Shown piece by piece: positions 54,000-64,000 of a DNA stretch of 64,000 bases. The number at the start of each line of letters is the position of its first letter. Position 1 is the stretch's first letter. The position numbers were made by a program, and so were the translations under genes. The stretch is taken from contig NC_046647.1 in NCBI RefSeq assembly GCF_900324485.2, positions 23,058,464-23,122,463 on the forward strand, written 5' to 3'. This stretch comes from Mastacembelus armatus (lineage: Eukaryota > Chordata > Actinopteri > Synbranchiformes > Mastacembelidae). The notes under the pieces are model-generated. The model was not told the origin of the DNA, did no database searches, and saw nothing but the letters and a program-made list of their open reading frames with translations.

Positions 54000-56940
54000 A
54001 ATAAACTTTCTAAAAATGACACACACGGTGTAAGAAGCACCACGTTTATATTTGCAACTGGAAAACTAGGAAACTATGTCATTATTTATGTGGCAGCTTC
54101 ACCGTCTTTACAGTATTTAAAATGCTACATATCTGAAAAGTGAAACTTAGAAAACTGATATTTATCTTTTTAATCTGAATTTTTCATTTTTTTTTTTTTT
54201 CCTGGTAAATTTTTTTTTTTTTTTTTCCCTCTTCTTAAAGCAAGAACAAAACAGTACTGGCCAGCCAACGGATTCAATAGATATTTTAGGATAAAACTCT
54301 GTAGGAAAAATAAAACAAAAAATGCCACAACACAGAAACAGCACAAGAGGATCTGATCCATCTGCACCTACAGGGGGAGATAAGGACAAAGTACCAGGAC
54401 ACATAAACACTATCTTCAACATTAGTTTTCTTTTTAAATATGTAACATATATGTGTACAAATCTCTATAATTCATACTCAAAAGTGGTCACCACACAAAA
54501 ACAATTAACTCAAAAAAAAAAAATAGAGTGAGGTTAAGAAAAGTCCAGAGGAAACAGCACATTGTCAGAGATGACAGAGATTATTTGGGTGAAAATTACA
54601 ATTTTTTTTGTTTTGAAAATAAAAATTCTGACTCTAATCTTAGCTCATTGTTTATTAGGACGACTAATATATATATATATATATATATATCTCTGTATCA
54701 AAGCTTTCCGTTGTCGTTCAGGCACTCTGTTGGGAATTATAAGAAAAACTGGCCTTGTCCTAATCGTAAAGAATAATACACACGTTCCACTTTCAAGTCA
54801 CGTCACAGGCTGCTGGGCTGCTCTATATACACATCTCTACTGTTGTGTAGTCTGGATGAGCTGGGTGATTAAGCATTTTGCTGCTGTGGTTTGACTTTAC
54901 ACTGTCTGAGGTCGACCTCTAACTCCAAAATGCCCATTTGGATGAGTCGGAGTCGCGGTTCGATCCCTGCTAGTTCACCTGATTGGCTCAAACCCTGTTC
55001 ACATCCCTCTAAATATCCTCCACTTGTGACTTTACACATTTCAGAATAATTACTACAGTTATTTCCACTGTTCCAGGCAGAGAGTGGTTTGCATTTATTT
55101 CTGTCCTGTGTGAAGATGATTGACAGGTGTTTCTCAGTCCCTTGTAGCTGATTTATTTCATTACGTTTGCTTTCTTTCTGTCGTGTGACTGAAATTGACT
55201 CTCTTTGCATCTTAACAGCTGGGACATAGTTTCACATCGGTCAATACTGACTCAATGTGACGAGCTACACTTTAAGAACTAGAGTTGGCCAATTCCTTTT
55301 TCTGCTGTGCATAAATACATGAAAACCAATGGCCGCCTGGAAAACAACACGTTTAAACCTACAACATATAATGAGCCTCCTACAGGCAGACTGTTTTGTA
55401 CATGCGGTTAGTTTGAGTACGGCTAGCGTCGTCGCTGACTATATAAACTTTAGCTTAATGAAATAATTGCACAATAAGGAGAAAGTCACGCAAGTTACTC
55501 GACAGACGAGTGAAACACATTAAGACGGTTCTGAAACGAAAAGATAAAAAATGTAATATTCAACATACAGTGGACTACATGGGTTACAATAAATGTGTCG
55601 GCGTCAAAATAAAGGACTGTGGCAGAGTAAGGATGTAAAACAGAGAAACAAAGCAGTGTTAGTGGTAAAGTGTCCTGTTGATTTGGGTTAAGTAACGTGG
55701 GAAGATCTGAGAAAAGCTAAAATGTCTCAACTCAACAACGGAGTTACAGACTGATTATAGGGACTAAAATAATGTGATGTTCAAATGGAGCCAAGGACTT
55801 GATGCTAATGTGAAGCAGTTTCTGTGGTGGATTCAGGAAGAGGCAGGTCGACTGTACAAGTGTTTGGATTCTGCTTATTGATTCTGGATCGAATGATCTT
55901 GGACAATGTCGTACACAATGAAATGTGGTTTTTATTTTTCTCTTTGAAAAAATAGTCTGTGCAAGTTAAATGTTACTGACTCGGTTTAGTGCTGTGTAAG
56001 TTTTACCTCTAGATGATGAAAGATGCAGGAAAAAGGAAACAAACCTGTTTTATACAAACTAATAGTTTTAGTTTTTGAAAAGCCATCGAAGAGATTCAGT
56101 TTGAAGTGATCACCAGCTAAAGAAGAATAAAACCTGGTGAATGAATTTGGGTCAGGCATGAACATTGCACTGCAGTGATTAGAGTCATCTCTTTGGGAAT
56201 CAATAAGCAGAATCGGTGTGTGTTTTGTGAAGAATCCTTATTATTAGTTTACAAAACTCTTTAACTGGTTCCAGAAAAGCGGCCTTGGTTTAATTGCTGG
56301 TCATATATACTGAGTGAAACACTATACAGTTTATTTCAAAGGAGACAGGGTCTGGATGTGTCACGGGTCGTAGGTCCGAGTCCTGAATTCCTACTTCTCT
56401 CTGTCACGGCAGGACCCAGCTGGCTGTCGACGTCCGGGCTGAGCTGACCCTTGAGGCAGATCGTGTGTTGGGACGACCGGAGCTGCCAGACCAGACCTGA
56501 TGACTAGTGACACCCCACTGTCGATGATTTGAACAGGTCAAACAGTGTTGTGCCATTTGGTGCTCTGGAAGGTAATTGTCCCCTGTTGACCCTTTCACCA
56601 TGCTATCTTATATGTGTGAGGCATCTATGTGGCTACTCATTGCAGGGCAATTTTTTGTACACTGGTGGTCAACCTGCACCTGATCCGAGTCACGAGCTGG
56701 AGGGGAAACGGGGGAAAGTGGCTCTGCTCTGATATCTCAGCTTGTTAACGTGGTCTAGATAGAGAAGAGCCAAATGAGCTAATAAGGCCAAATGTGGTTT
56801 TGGATAGCATTCCTACAGGGAGCTTAGCCTCAGGGCTGTCAGACGGCCCACAGGTAAAGAAAGGCTCACGTCTCGGGATGCAGGTTGAGGTTCAGGGCTG
56901 AATGTAAGTCTGGGTCTGTGGCTGGGTCTGAATCAAGGCT
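54000..56940 (-). other. epas1: Probable epas1 3' UTR and downstream region
   Basis: AT-rich sequence after the epas1 stop with several AATAAA hexamers on the minus strand (for example 56,330-56,335 and 55,930-55,935) and an (AT)n run at 54,666-54,690. No other coding exon recognised; mammalian EPAS1 has a long 3' UTR, so part of this is likely transcribed. Confidence 0.4.
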
Positions 56941-59900
56941 CTAGGTGGCCTGGTCCAGGGCTCTTAGCAGGTCACAGCCCTGGAGGAGGTGCAGGTTGCC
57001 CTGCAGCGGGACATTGACCTCACAGTCATAACGGGTCAACTCTGGCAGACAGGAGGTCTCAAACCCAGGGCCCAGCAAACGACTCACTATACCTACAGAT
57101 GATAGAAGAAGAAACATCTGCATGTTGGTGACTCAGGTCAAGCAGGCAGGTCTGTACAGTAAAACAGTACCTAGGTACCTAAAAACCTCAAGTTAACAGA
57201 AAGAAAACGATAATTAACTATAATCACGAAAAAACCCTCCAGAAAACAAACCAAAATGTAATTTTGCAATGTCTCAGTGAATCAGTCAGGAAGCAGCACA
57301 GTTCTTGTTACAGGCACTTTTGGTGTGGACTCTAAACATCAGTCAGCTCACCCTCAGTCTTGCTGGAAGGCAGCATGTTATAGTCGGGGTAGCTGTAGCT
57401 CTTTTGGGGAAAGGCTTTCTCATTTGCTCCACCCATCCCGGTTCCTGGATGCTGAGACTTCCTGTGTTGTTGCAGGAGTGAAGACACGCTGCCTGGTGTC
57501 ATCCTGTTCATCCCTGAGTCTGAGAGACGAGAGCGAGAGGTTACAGGTGCAGGAGCCGAAGAGGCTTCACGATGTTTCACGTCTCGTCTGAGAAGCTTCT
57601 TCAGGTCTGACTGGTGGTGAGTCCCAGCTTTTAGTTTAAATTGTTTTCATTCACAATTGAAGTAAAAGTTGCATCTCATATTGTCATAGTGGTGTAGTCC
57701 ACTGCCCCCACTCTGCCTCTGACTGGCTCACTCTCATCCTAACTCACTGTATAACAAAATGGTTGACCAGAAGCCACAGTGAGTTGATCGCCCCCTGGTG
57801 GCTGGTTGCGATTTTGGTCATAAACCCCAACCCATCCATGTCGGCAAATGGGACATTAGCCAAATTAAAATTTAAGTACAAATCAATTAATTTATTCCCC
57901 AGAGCTGATATGTGTCATTATGGTCGACATTATCACGCTGTTTGTTTTCAGTAAACTATGAGGACACCAAAACAGGTCTATTTCTGACCTTTGACCTCCT
58001 TTGGTTGGCAGCAGAGTAAATGTTTGCCCTTTAACAGTTACTGCTGAAATCTGCAGCACATCTTCTCTGAGGCTTTTGACGAGCAGAACAGAAGTAACGT
58101 TAATGTTACTCCAGACCTGTCTGTGCTGGTTTCATGGAGTCCCTGGAGTCTCCAGGAGTCTCATCGACATCACTTCTCACAGGGTCTGTCGCTGTCTGTG
58201 CAACTGTTAAAGGGGCAAAGATTGACTCTGCCTCTAACTCACTGTCCCTCTAGGTTCGGTTCCCTTAGTTTAGGGTTAGAGTTCACCGCTCAGAGGCAGA
58301 ATGGGGGGGATGGGTCGGTCCATGTGCAGGTGGGGACCCACCTTCATCAGAGGACAGATTGATATGGTCACATTTGTGTAAACAGACCAAAAAACATGGC
58401 AATATGAAATGCAACACAGTAGGACAGTGGGTGGCACCGTTACCTCCCAACAAGAAGGTTCTGGGTTGGAATCCGGTTCAAACCCAGGTCCTTTCTGTGT
58501 GGAGTCTGCATGTTACCCCCCTTAGGTTTTCTCCTCCTGCAGTCCGAACACATGCAGGTTAGGTTGGTTAGTGACTCTAAATCAGTGGTTCCTCAGCCCT
58601 GGTCCTCAAAGACCCTGCCCTGCTTGTTTTCTAACTATCTCTGCCCTTCCCATTTCTGATTGGCTGAACACACCTGACCAGCATGCAGTGGGTGAGAGGT
58701 GGGTCCCCCCCTGGACAGATCAGCAGCCAATCACAGGGCTGACACACTCACATTTACACCTATGAGCAATTTAGAGTCACCAGCAAACCAAACCTGCATG
58801 TTTTTGGACTGTGGGAGGAGAAAACCTAAGGGGATCACATGCAGACTCCACACAAAGTACCTGGGTTTGGACAGGGTTTGAACCCACAACCTTCTAGTTG
58901 GAAGGCAACAGTGCTAACCACTGCACCAACCAGCTGCACTGTGATACCAATGTCCACATTGTCAGCCAATTCCAAAATGTACTTCCATTTCAGTGGACAG
59001 GCCTAGAACGTCTCAGCTACCCCACATGGCTGGAGACCTCCACCCCCTTGGTGGGGGTGGGGGGTCCCAGGTATTTGAATCCCATGGAGTAATTAACACC
59101 CTTGAACCACATGTGGGTCATTCTGCGCCCGCCATCAGGTGAGTCCAGGTGTGAGTGGCTGTGAAACTGCCTGAGGAGGGGGGGGTCTCCGTCAGTCTGC
59201 TCTGGTCAGAATGTGATTCTGACCGTGGTGGTCTGTGACTCCACTTACGCTGCCTTCTTGTCCTGACCTTACCCCCACCCCCCCCCCCCCCTCAGGCAGT
59301 TTCACAGCCACTCACACCTGGACTCACCTGATGGCGGGCGCAGAATGACCCACATGTGGTTCAAGGGTGTTAATTACTCCACGGGATTCAAATACCTGGG
59401 ACCCCCCCACCCCCACCAATCAGCCACAACTGCAGAAACCAGGAGCTCATACCTGCCAGTGAGCCTGTGCTGAGAGAACGATCCATGACAGCACAAATGT
59501 CACCCCTCATCTTCTTCCGGATGATTTCTGACAGTTTGCTTTCACCCTGAAACACAGTCGCATGTTTGCTTAGTCCCCAAACAATTCAACACACAAAGCT
59601 TAGTTCAACTACAAATAATTTAAAACACATATTTATATATTACACTGTCTGTGTGATTAAAAACATCATAGACCTTTTGTTTCCTCTGAGTTTTTGGTCT
59701 CGTTTCTAAACCTGTAACCACGTTTCATTTCATTCTCTTCGCTATAAACAGTCTGTCAGATCCAAGCAGCATTACTTTTCTACTAATTAGCATCTGTTCT
59801 TAAAACAAATATGAATAAATGTAAAGAGAATTCTAGCTTTAACCATTAAAGGACAATTACACTAAAAATCTGCTCCATTTTGACGTACTAACATAGTAAA

Positions 59901-62620
59901 CACTGTTTGTCACAGTAACTCACCCCAGCCATCTGGGTGAAGGAGCGCTTGATACTGTTGGTCATGGCCACTCTGGCTGGACTCATGTCTCTGTAGACTT
60001 GCACAAAGTTGTCAGTGGACCTGCACAAACACAACCTTTCAGTTTTACTGGTTGTATGGATAACTACAGTATTTATACTTCAAGTATTATTTTGGAATAT
60101 ATTACTGTACACACTGTATTAGTGTTACTAATAAAAAAACTTCAACAAACCAATATAATTAAACCGTCCTGAGTCACTGTTGCCTTTTACTCCTTTGGTT
60201 TAAAATGGGGATGTAAGGACTCACCTCTGTTTCTGCATGAGATGTGCCATGTTCTGTTGGCAGGACGGGCGCTCCTCTCCTGACAAAGTGTCCCTCAGGT
60301 AGGCCTTGGTGGCTCGTGGGTGTTGTTGGTAGGTTAACAAAGGGTCTGGCGGCCACAGCAGGTTTTGCATGCCACCCATAGAGGACAGAGGGGTGCTGGC
60401 CGGACCCAGGTACGGGGGATTCTGCATGTGCCCCATCATGTAAGACTCTGCACGGGGGCCCCCAGTTCCCTGGCTGGGGCCTATTTTCTCTCCTGTGGCC
60501 CAGGAGGCCTGGGGCTGGTAGTGGCCTTGAGGCTGTGGAGGGGAGGACAGGGGCTGGAAGAGGCTGGTGATGTTGCTGAAGCACTGCTGGGTGACTCGAT
60601 GGGTTTGGGCCAGGCTGCTGCTGCTGCTCCCCAGGGACCCTGCTGGACCCCCCTCCAGGGGCTCTGACTCTGGGATGATAGGATTCAGCTGGAAGTCCTC
60701 TCCATCCATGGGGATGTAAGGAGCCAAGGTCTCCAGATCCAAGTCACTCAAGTCTCTCTGGGAAAGTGAAATGTCTAATAAACAATGTGTCCATCTGACT
60801 TTCTTTGAGAGTAGAGTTGGATTCTGGATTCATCACCACATTAAACAAGTTAATCAGTAGCAGCCCAGTGTGTTTAACCACAGAAAAAATGATTAAATGT
60901 ATTATATCTTCAACATGATCAGAGAACACTCCTGTTTTAGTTCTTAGAAAAGTGGCAAAGATAAATTATAAACAACTGGAGATCGAAACAACAAAAACAA
61001 CACTATCAAAACTGGTTTCAAATACCTGATTAATGTTTACGCTTATTGATTCTACATTTTTTAATCTAATGCATGTGATACTGCAGAAATTAAGCATAAG
61101 AACATGTTGATAAGCTTTTGTAATCAGATTCAAGAGCTCCTGAGTGAAATGAAAGGCCCGATGAAGCAGAGACGGTTGAAGGAACACACCTCAGTGTTTG
61201 CAGGGCTGTTGCCGCCCTCTGTGTCCAGAGCAAACAGCTTCTCAGTCAGCTCCACCTTCAGGTCGCTGTCCACTGAGCTGTAGTAATCACCTGGGCTGCT
61301 GGGCTGTGGGAGGGCACAGAGGAGGGATGGGGGGGGATGAAGGTCAAGAGGCAGGAAGGGAACAAGAGAAAACAGGACAAAATGTAAAAGTACAGTGTAA
61401 AAAAAATAAAGAAAAAGTGGGAAATGAGTTTTGACAAAGGCACTATTCACTGCTAAGAGCCTGGTCACACACACTGCCCACTGTTAGCGACCTTTAACCC
61501 CCTCAGGCTTCACTGAACACAGAAAGAATGAACTAGGAAACAAGCACAACCAGTCACTAACTAATGACTCCATTCAATGTAACATGCAGTCTCTCAGCCC
61601 CAACCTCTGTCCCCGTCCTCACCGTGGAACAGCTGCTGAGGCTTGGAGTGGCGCTGCCCGGTGGCGGATTCTGCTGCACAGTGAAGGTACCGGCCATGTT
61701 AGCTATGTCCCCTGGAACCGGACCTGGGATCTTTCCTGACGATGAGGGGGCAAGCTTGTGGCTCTCACTGGCCCAGGATGGAGGTCCTGGAGGGAGCATG
61801 GCTGCAGCAGACACCTGGGTGTATCCTGGGGGCTGCTGGGGCTCCTCGAACGGAGGGCGACCTGCAAGAAGGAACCAGAAAACAGCTGGATCAGGAAAAG
61901 CTTTAACAAGCACAGACAATAGATTTAACATTTTGTAGCCATTATAAAATTATATTAAAGTTCTGAATAAACACAGAGTTAAACCTCTAAATAAAACCAT
62001 TTGATCGAAAGCCTGGTATCTATTAACATCAGCGTGATATTAGATCTGTCCTGTTTAAGTCCAGTCAAGGCCTGAGACACTGTACATGTACGCTGACCAC
62101 AGCAAATGCCTTCAGATAACACACACTACTGACCAAAGTCGAGGGAGATGATTGTGTCTCCAGGTGTTGGAGCCAGCTGAGCCAGGTCCTCCGGCTCCTC
62201 TTTGAGTTTGGTGAAAAGGGCATCCCCTGGCTCTCCGGTCACACCTGCACCTCCAGCAGTGAAGAAGCTGCTCATGTGGTGTGGCTTGAACATGGAATCT
62301 GTCTGCTCCAGGGAGAAAATCATCGACTTCTCCTCGATGTCACTGCACAATCGGAGGAAGAATATTTATTTTAGTTAAATGAAACATTATAGTTATAGCT
62401 CTTGGTGAAATAAGATTTCAGCTTCCACCCTTAAGTTGCCAGGACCACAGTAAAAGGGACCACAGGACTTACCTGAGGACATAGTTTATGCAGACGATGC
62501 ACTGGGGCTGGGAGTTGCGGCTGTTATAAATAACAGTTCCCTGGGTTTCGACCCAGACATAGCCTCCGTTCTTAGCCAGCATTCGGTACTGACCGCTCAC
62601 CGCCTGGCCCTTGGTACACA
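56941..62620 (-). CDS. epas1: HIF-2alpha (EPAS1), C-terminal two-thirds; 5' exons beyond window
   Basis: Oxygen-regulated bHLH-PAS transcription factor. Exons seen: 62,473-62,620 ([27 protein letters not shown]), 62,134-62,342 ([14 protein letters not shown]), 61,623-61,861, 61,190-61,303 ([20 protein letters not shown]), 60,225-60,757 ([21 protein letters not shown]), 59,924-60,020, 59,453-59,546, 57,352-57,519 and 56,941-57,092 ([15 protein letters not shown] to LLRALDQAT). All phases join. The prolines of the two LxxLAP motifs are the PHD/VHL oxygen switch; the Asn of CEVNVP is the FIH site. [14 protein letters not shown] and the C-terminus point to EPAS1, not HIF1A. Which teleost duplicate (a or b) is not decided. 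Confidence 0.95.
58421..58584 (+). repeat. tRNA-type SINE, plus copy, in an epas1 intron
   Basis: GTGGCACCGTTACCTCCCAA, then AAGGTTCTGGGTTGGAATCC, AACCCAGGTCCTTTCTGTGT, GGAGTCTGCATGTTA and GTGACTCTAAAT: a very common teleost repeat. Sense orientation is opposite to epas1. Confidence 0.8.
58585..58678 (+). repeat. Second interspersed repeat between the SINEs
   Basis: CCTGGTCCTCAAAGACCCTG, CTGCTTGTTTTC, then GGCTGAACACACCTGACCAG resembles another widespread teleost nonautonomous repeat. Confidence 0.5.
58679..58935 (-). repeat. SINE, inverted second copy in the same intron
   Basis: Reverse complement of the same family: it starts with GGTTGGTGCAGTGGTTAGCA on the minus strand and extends through CAGCCAATCACAGGGCT and CTGGACAGATCAGC into the 3' tail. 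It forms an inverted pair with 58,421-58,584. Confidence 0.8.
59048..59419. repeat. Near-perfect ~139-bp inverted repeat (foldback) in an epas1 intron
   Basis: Left arm 59,048 to about 59,186; right arm about 59,273-59,419; loop about 86 bases. The arms differ by one substitution (CCATGG against CCGTGG) plus length changes in the G/C runs. It lies only 34 bases from the exon at 59,453-59,546. No coding potential seen. Confidence 0.93.
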
Positions 62621-63734
62621 CTGCAGACGGAGAGAGGAGGAGCCGTGAGTACATGATGGTTGGTGTCATATCAGGGAAGGACAACATGCCAAGACCTGAG
62701 TCTCATCAGACTTGAGGAACATCAAGCATCGCTAAGAGATCAAGATGTGCAGCTGCTTTGAGACGGACGTGTGACTTATTGAACACCAACAGAATGATCA
62801 GTGTTTCCTCTTGTGTTAAAGACACAGATCTGGCGAAACCTCCTGCGAGTCTGCAGCTCTGACGAGTTTTTGTGCCCATTTCGTACTTTTGTCATCCACT
62901 TACTGAAACACTGAGTGAATATCTGTGGATTTATTTTGCACCACACTATGAAAAGAACCAGACATTGGTTTGCAGGAGAGACCACGACGCTCGACTTGAG
63001 GACAAGATGTGCTGGCTGAGGTCCAAAGTTCAGCACTGGCGTGGGAAAGGAGCAGGACTTTGGTCAGAGAGTGTACATAGGGGCAGTGACTGTGTGTGTG
63101 TGTGTGCGTGTGTGTGTGTGTGGAGGAAGCTCGGGACAGCGTTACATGTAGCAGACGACACTGTTAGCATGTGCTGATCGACAGGCTGGTCACGTTGGCC
63201 GTGAGAGTGGGTCGCCTGTGTGTGACTTAGGAAGACACAGATAGAGAGCCCTTTATCTCAGAAGATTTGGGCCAACGAAGGACCAGGACCAAGACCAGAG
63301 GAAACACCACACACGACACACACACACACACACACACACACTGTCCAGAAAATCTGAGTCCTGAAATCCTGTTTTCTCGCCAGTTCCCTCATCCTGTTTT
63401 TGAGACGATGTAATTTTTAGAAAATTCTTCCAAATATGACTAAAACATGAGAATCTCACTGTGAAATGATTAACTTTACATCCTGTCCATAACCATTGAT
63501 CCTTTGTCCTGTTTATTGATTCTTCAATGAAAGGTTTTCTGATTTAAATAAGACTTTTTAAAAAAACACTAGAGCCAAAGGTCACTTCAAGGTCACGTAT
63601 GTGTCTAAAACAGTTTAACAACAGCGATTAGCTTTGTTTGACCAGTGAGAATGTTTTTAGCAGGAAAACGTCTTGAGACATCGAAGTACAAAGAGTTGGG
63701 AATAGATTTGAAACTGTGGGTAAAATGGATGCTG

Positions 63735-63736
<2 letters not shown>

Positions 63737-63815
<79 letters not shown>
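63737..63815. repeat. (CA)n microsatellite, epas1 intron
   Basis: About 39 CA units. Smaller runs sit at 63,091-63,121 and 63,318-63,342, and a GC/CA purine-pyrimidine run at 63,926-63,957. Confidence 0.97.
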
Positions 63816-63817
<2 letters not shown>

Positions 63818-64000
63818 CTATTACATTGCAGTTGTAAGGAACTAAATGAGGACTTTTCTTCTTGCTCTGTCGCTGTTGTCGCTGTCAGTGGAGAGAAAAG
63901 CCATGACACTTCAGAGCCTTGTTAGCGCGCGCGCGCACACACACACACACACACACAGTCATTAGACTGTAATAGAGGCCACCTGGTCCCCTGTCCACAG

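Noticed and set aside
54957-54966. Pol III B-box GGTTCGATCC suggesting a tRNA gene
   Set aside because: No matching A box or cloverleaf around it; possibly a SINE scrap.
62776-63036. Possible further epas1 exon
   Set aside because: No PAS-B residues expected upstream of the 62,473-62,620 exon are encoded; no fitting splice sites.

Overview
The window is from a teleost, most likely a percomorph (spiny-rayed) fish. The evidence is spliced vertebrate genes (an LH-beta with a typical percomorph mature sequence, cox20, slc22a7, epas1), fish Tc1, hAT, DIRS and SINE repeats, long CA/TG microsatellites and AT-rich introns. Exon limits were worked out by hand from GT/AG sites, reading-frame phase and remembered vertebrate protein sequences, so any edge could be off by a few bases.

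Left part (1-31,400): a tandem cluster of small rhodopsin-like (class A) GPCR genes, all on the + strand. Each has a noncoding leader exon, then three coding exons split after TM1 (phase 0) and inside the ER[Y/C] motif at the end of TM3 (phase 2). Four copies look intact (2,308; 5,757; 22,798; 26,090), one is broken by a 1-nt deletion (14,832), one is a decayed exon relic (28,315), and a more diverged intact copy lies at 29,914. A distant relative lies at 39,448. The last ~45 codons and 3' UTR of the five close copies are almost identical while the helices and loops differ. The cluster is invaded by a GC-rich DIRS1-like tyrosine-recombinase retroelement (8,355-14,115), a full-length Tc1 (19,882-21,505), hAT fragments and a ~1.1 kb near-perfect duplicated tract (1-1,114 = 21,190-22,303).

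Middle part (32,900-44,900): lhb (minus), cox20 (plus; NRF-1-like promoter site and a probable GC-AG first intron), the two-exon GPCR (plus), and a complete ten-exon slc22a7-type organic anion transporter (minus, 548 aa, the human length).

Right part (45,000-64,000): about 9 kb with little recognisable coding sequence (a tRNA-Arg relic, one orphan first exon, microsatellites), then the 3' two-thirds of epas1 (HIF-2alpha) on the minus strand. It runs from PAS-B through both oxygen-degradation motifs to the C-terminal activation domain; the 5' exons lie beyond the right edge. One epas1 intron holds an inverted SINE pair and a ~139-bp-arm near-perfect foldback.

The most instructive observations are these. 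The DIRS element has perfect 134-bp inverted termini, GTT at both junctions, and an internal region that is the exact complement of its own circle junction. The GPCR array shows mosaic conservation. The epas1 intron contains a very strong hairpin.
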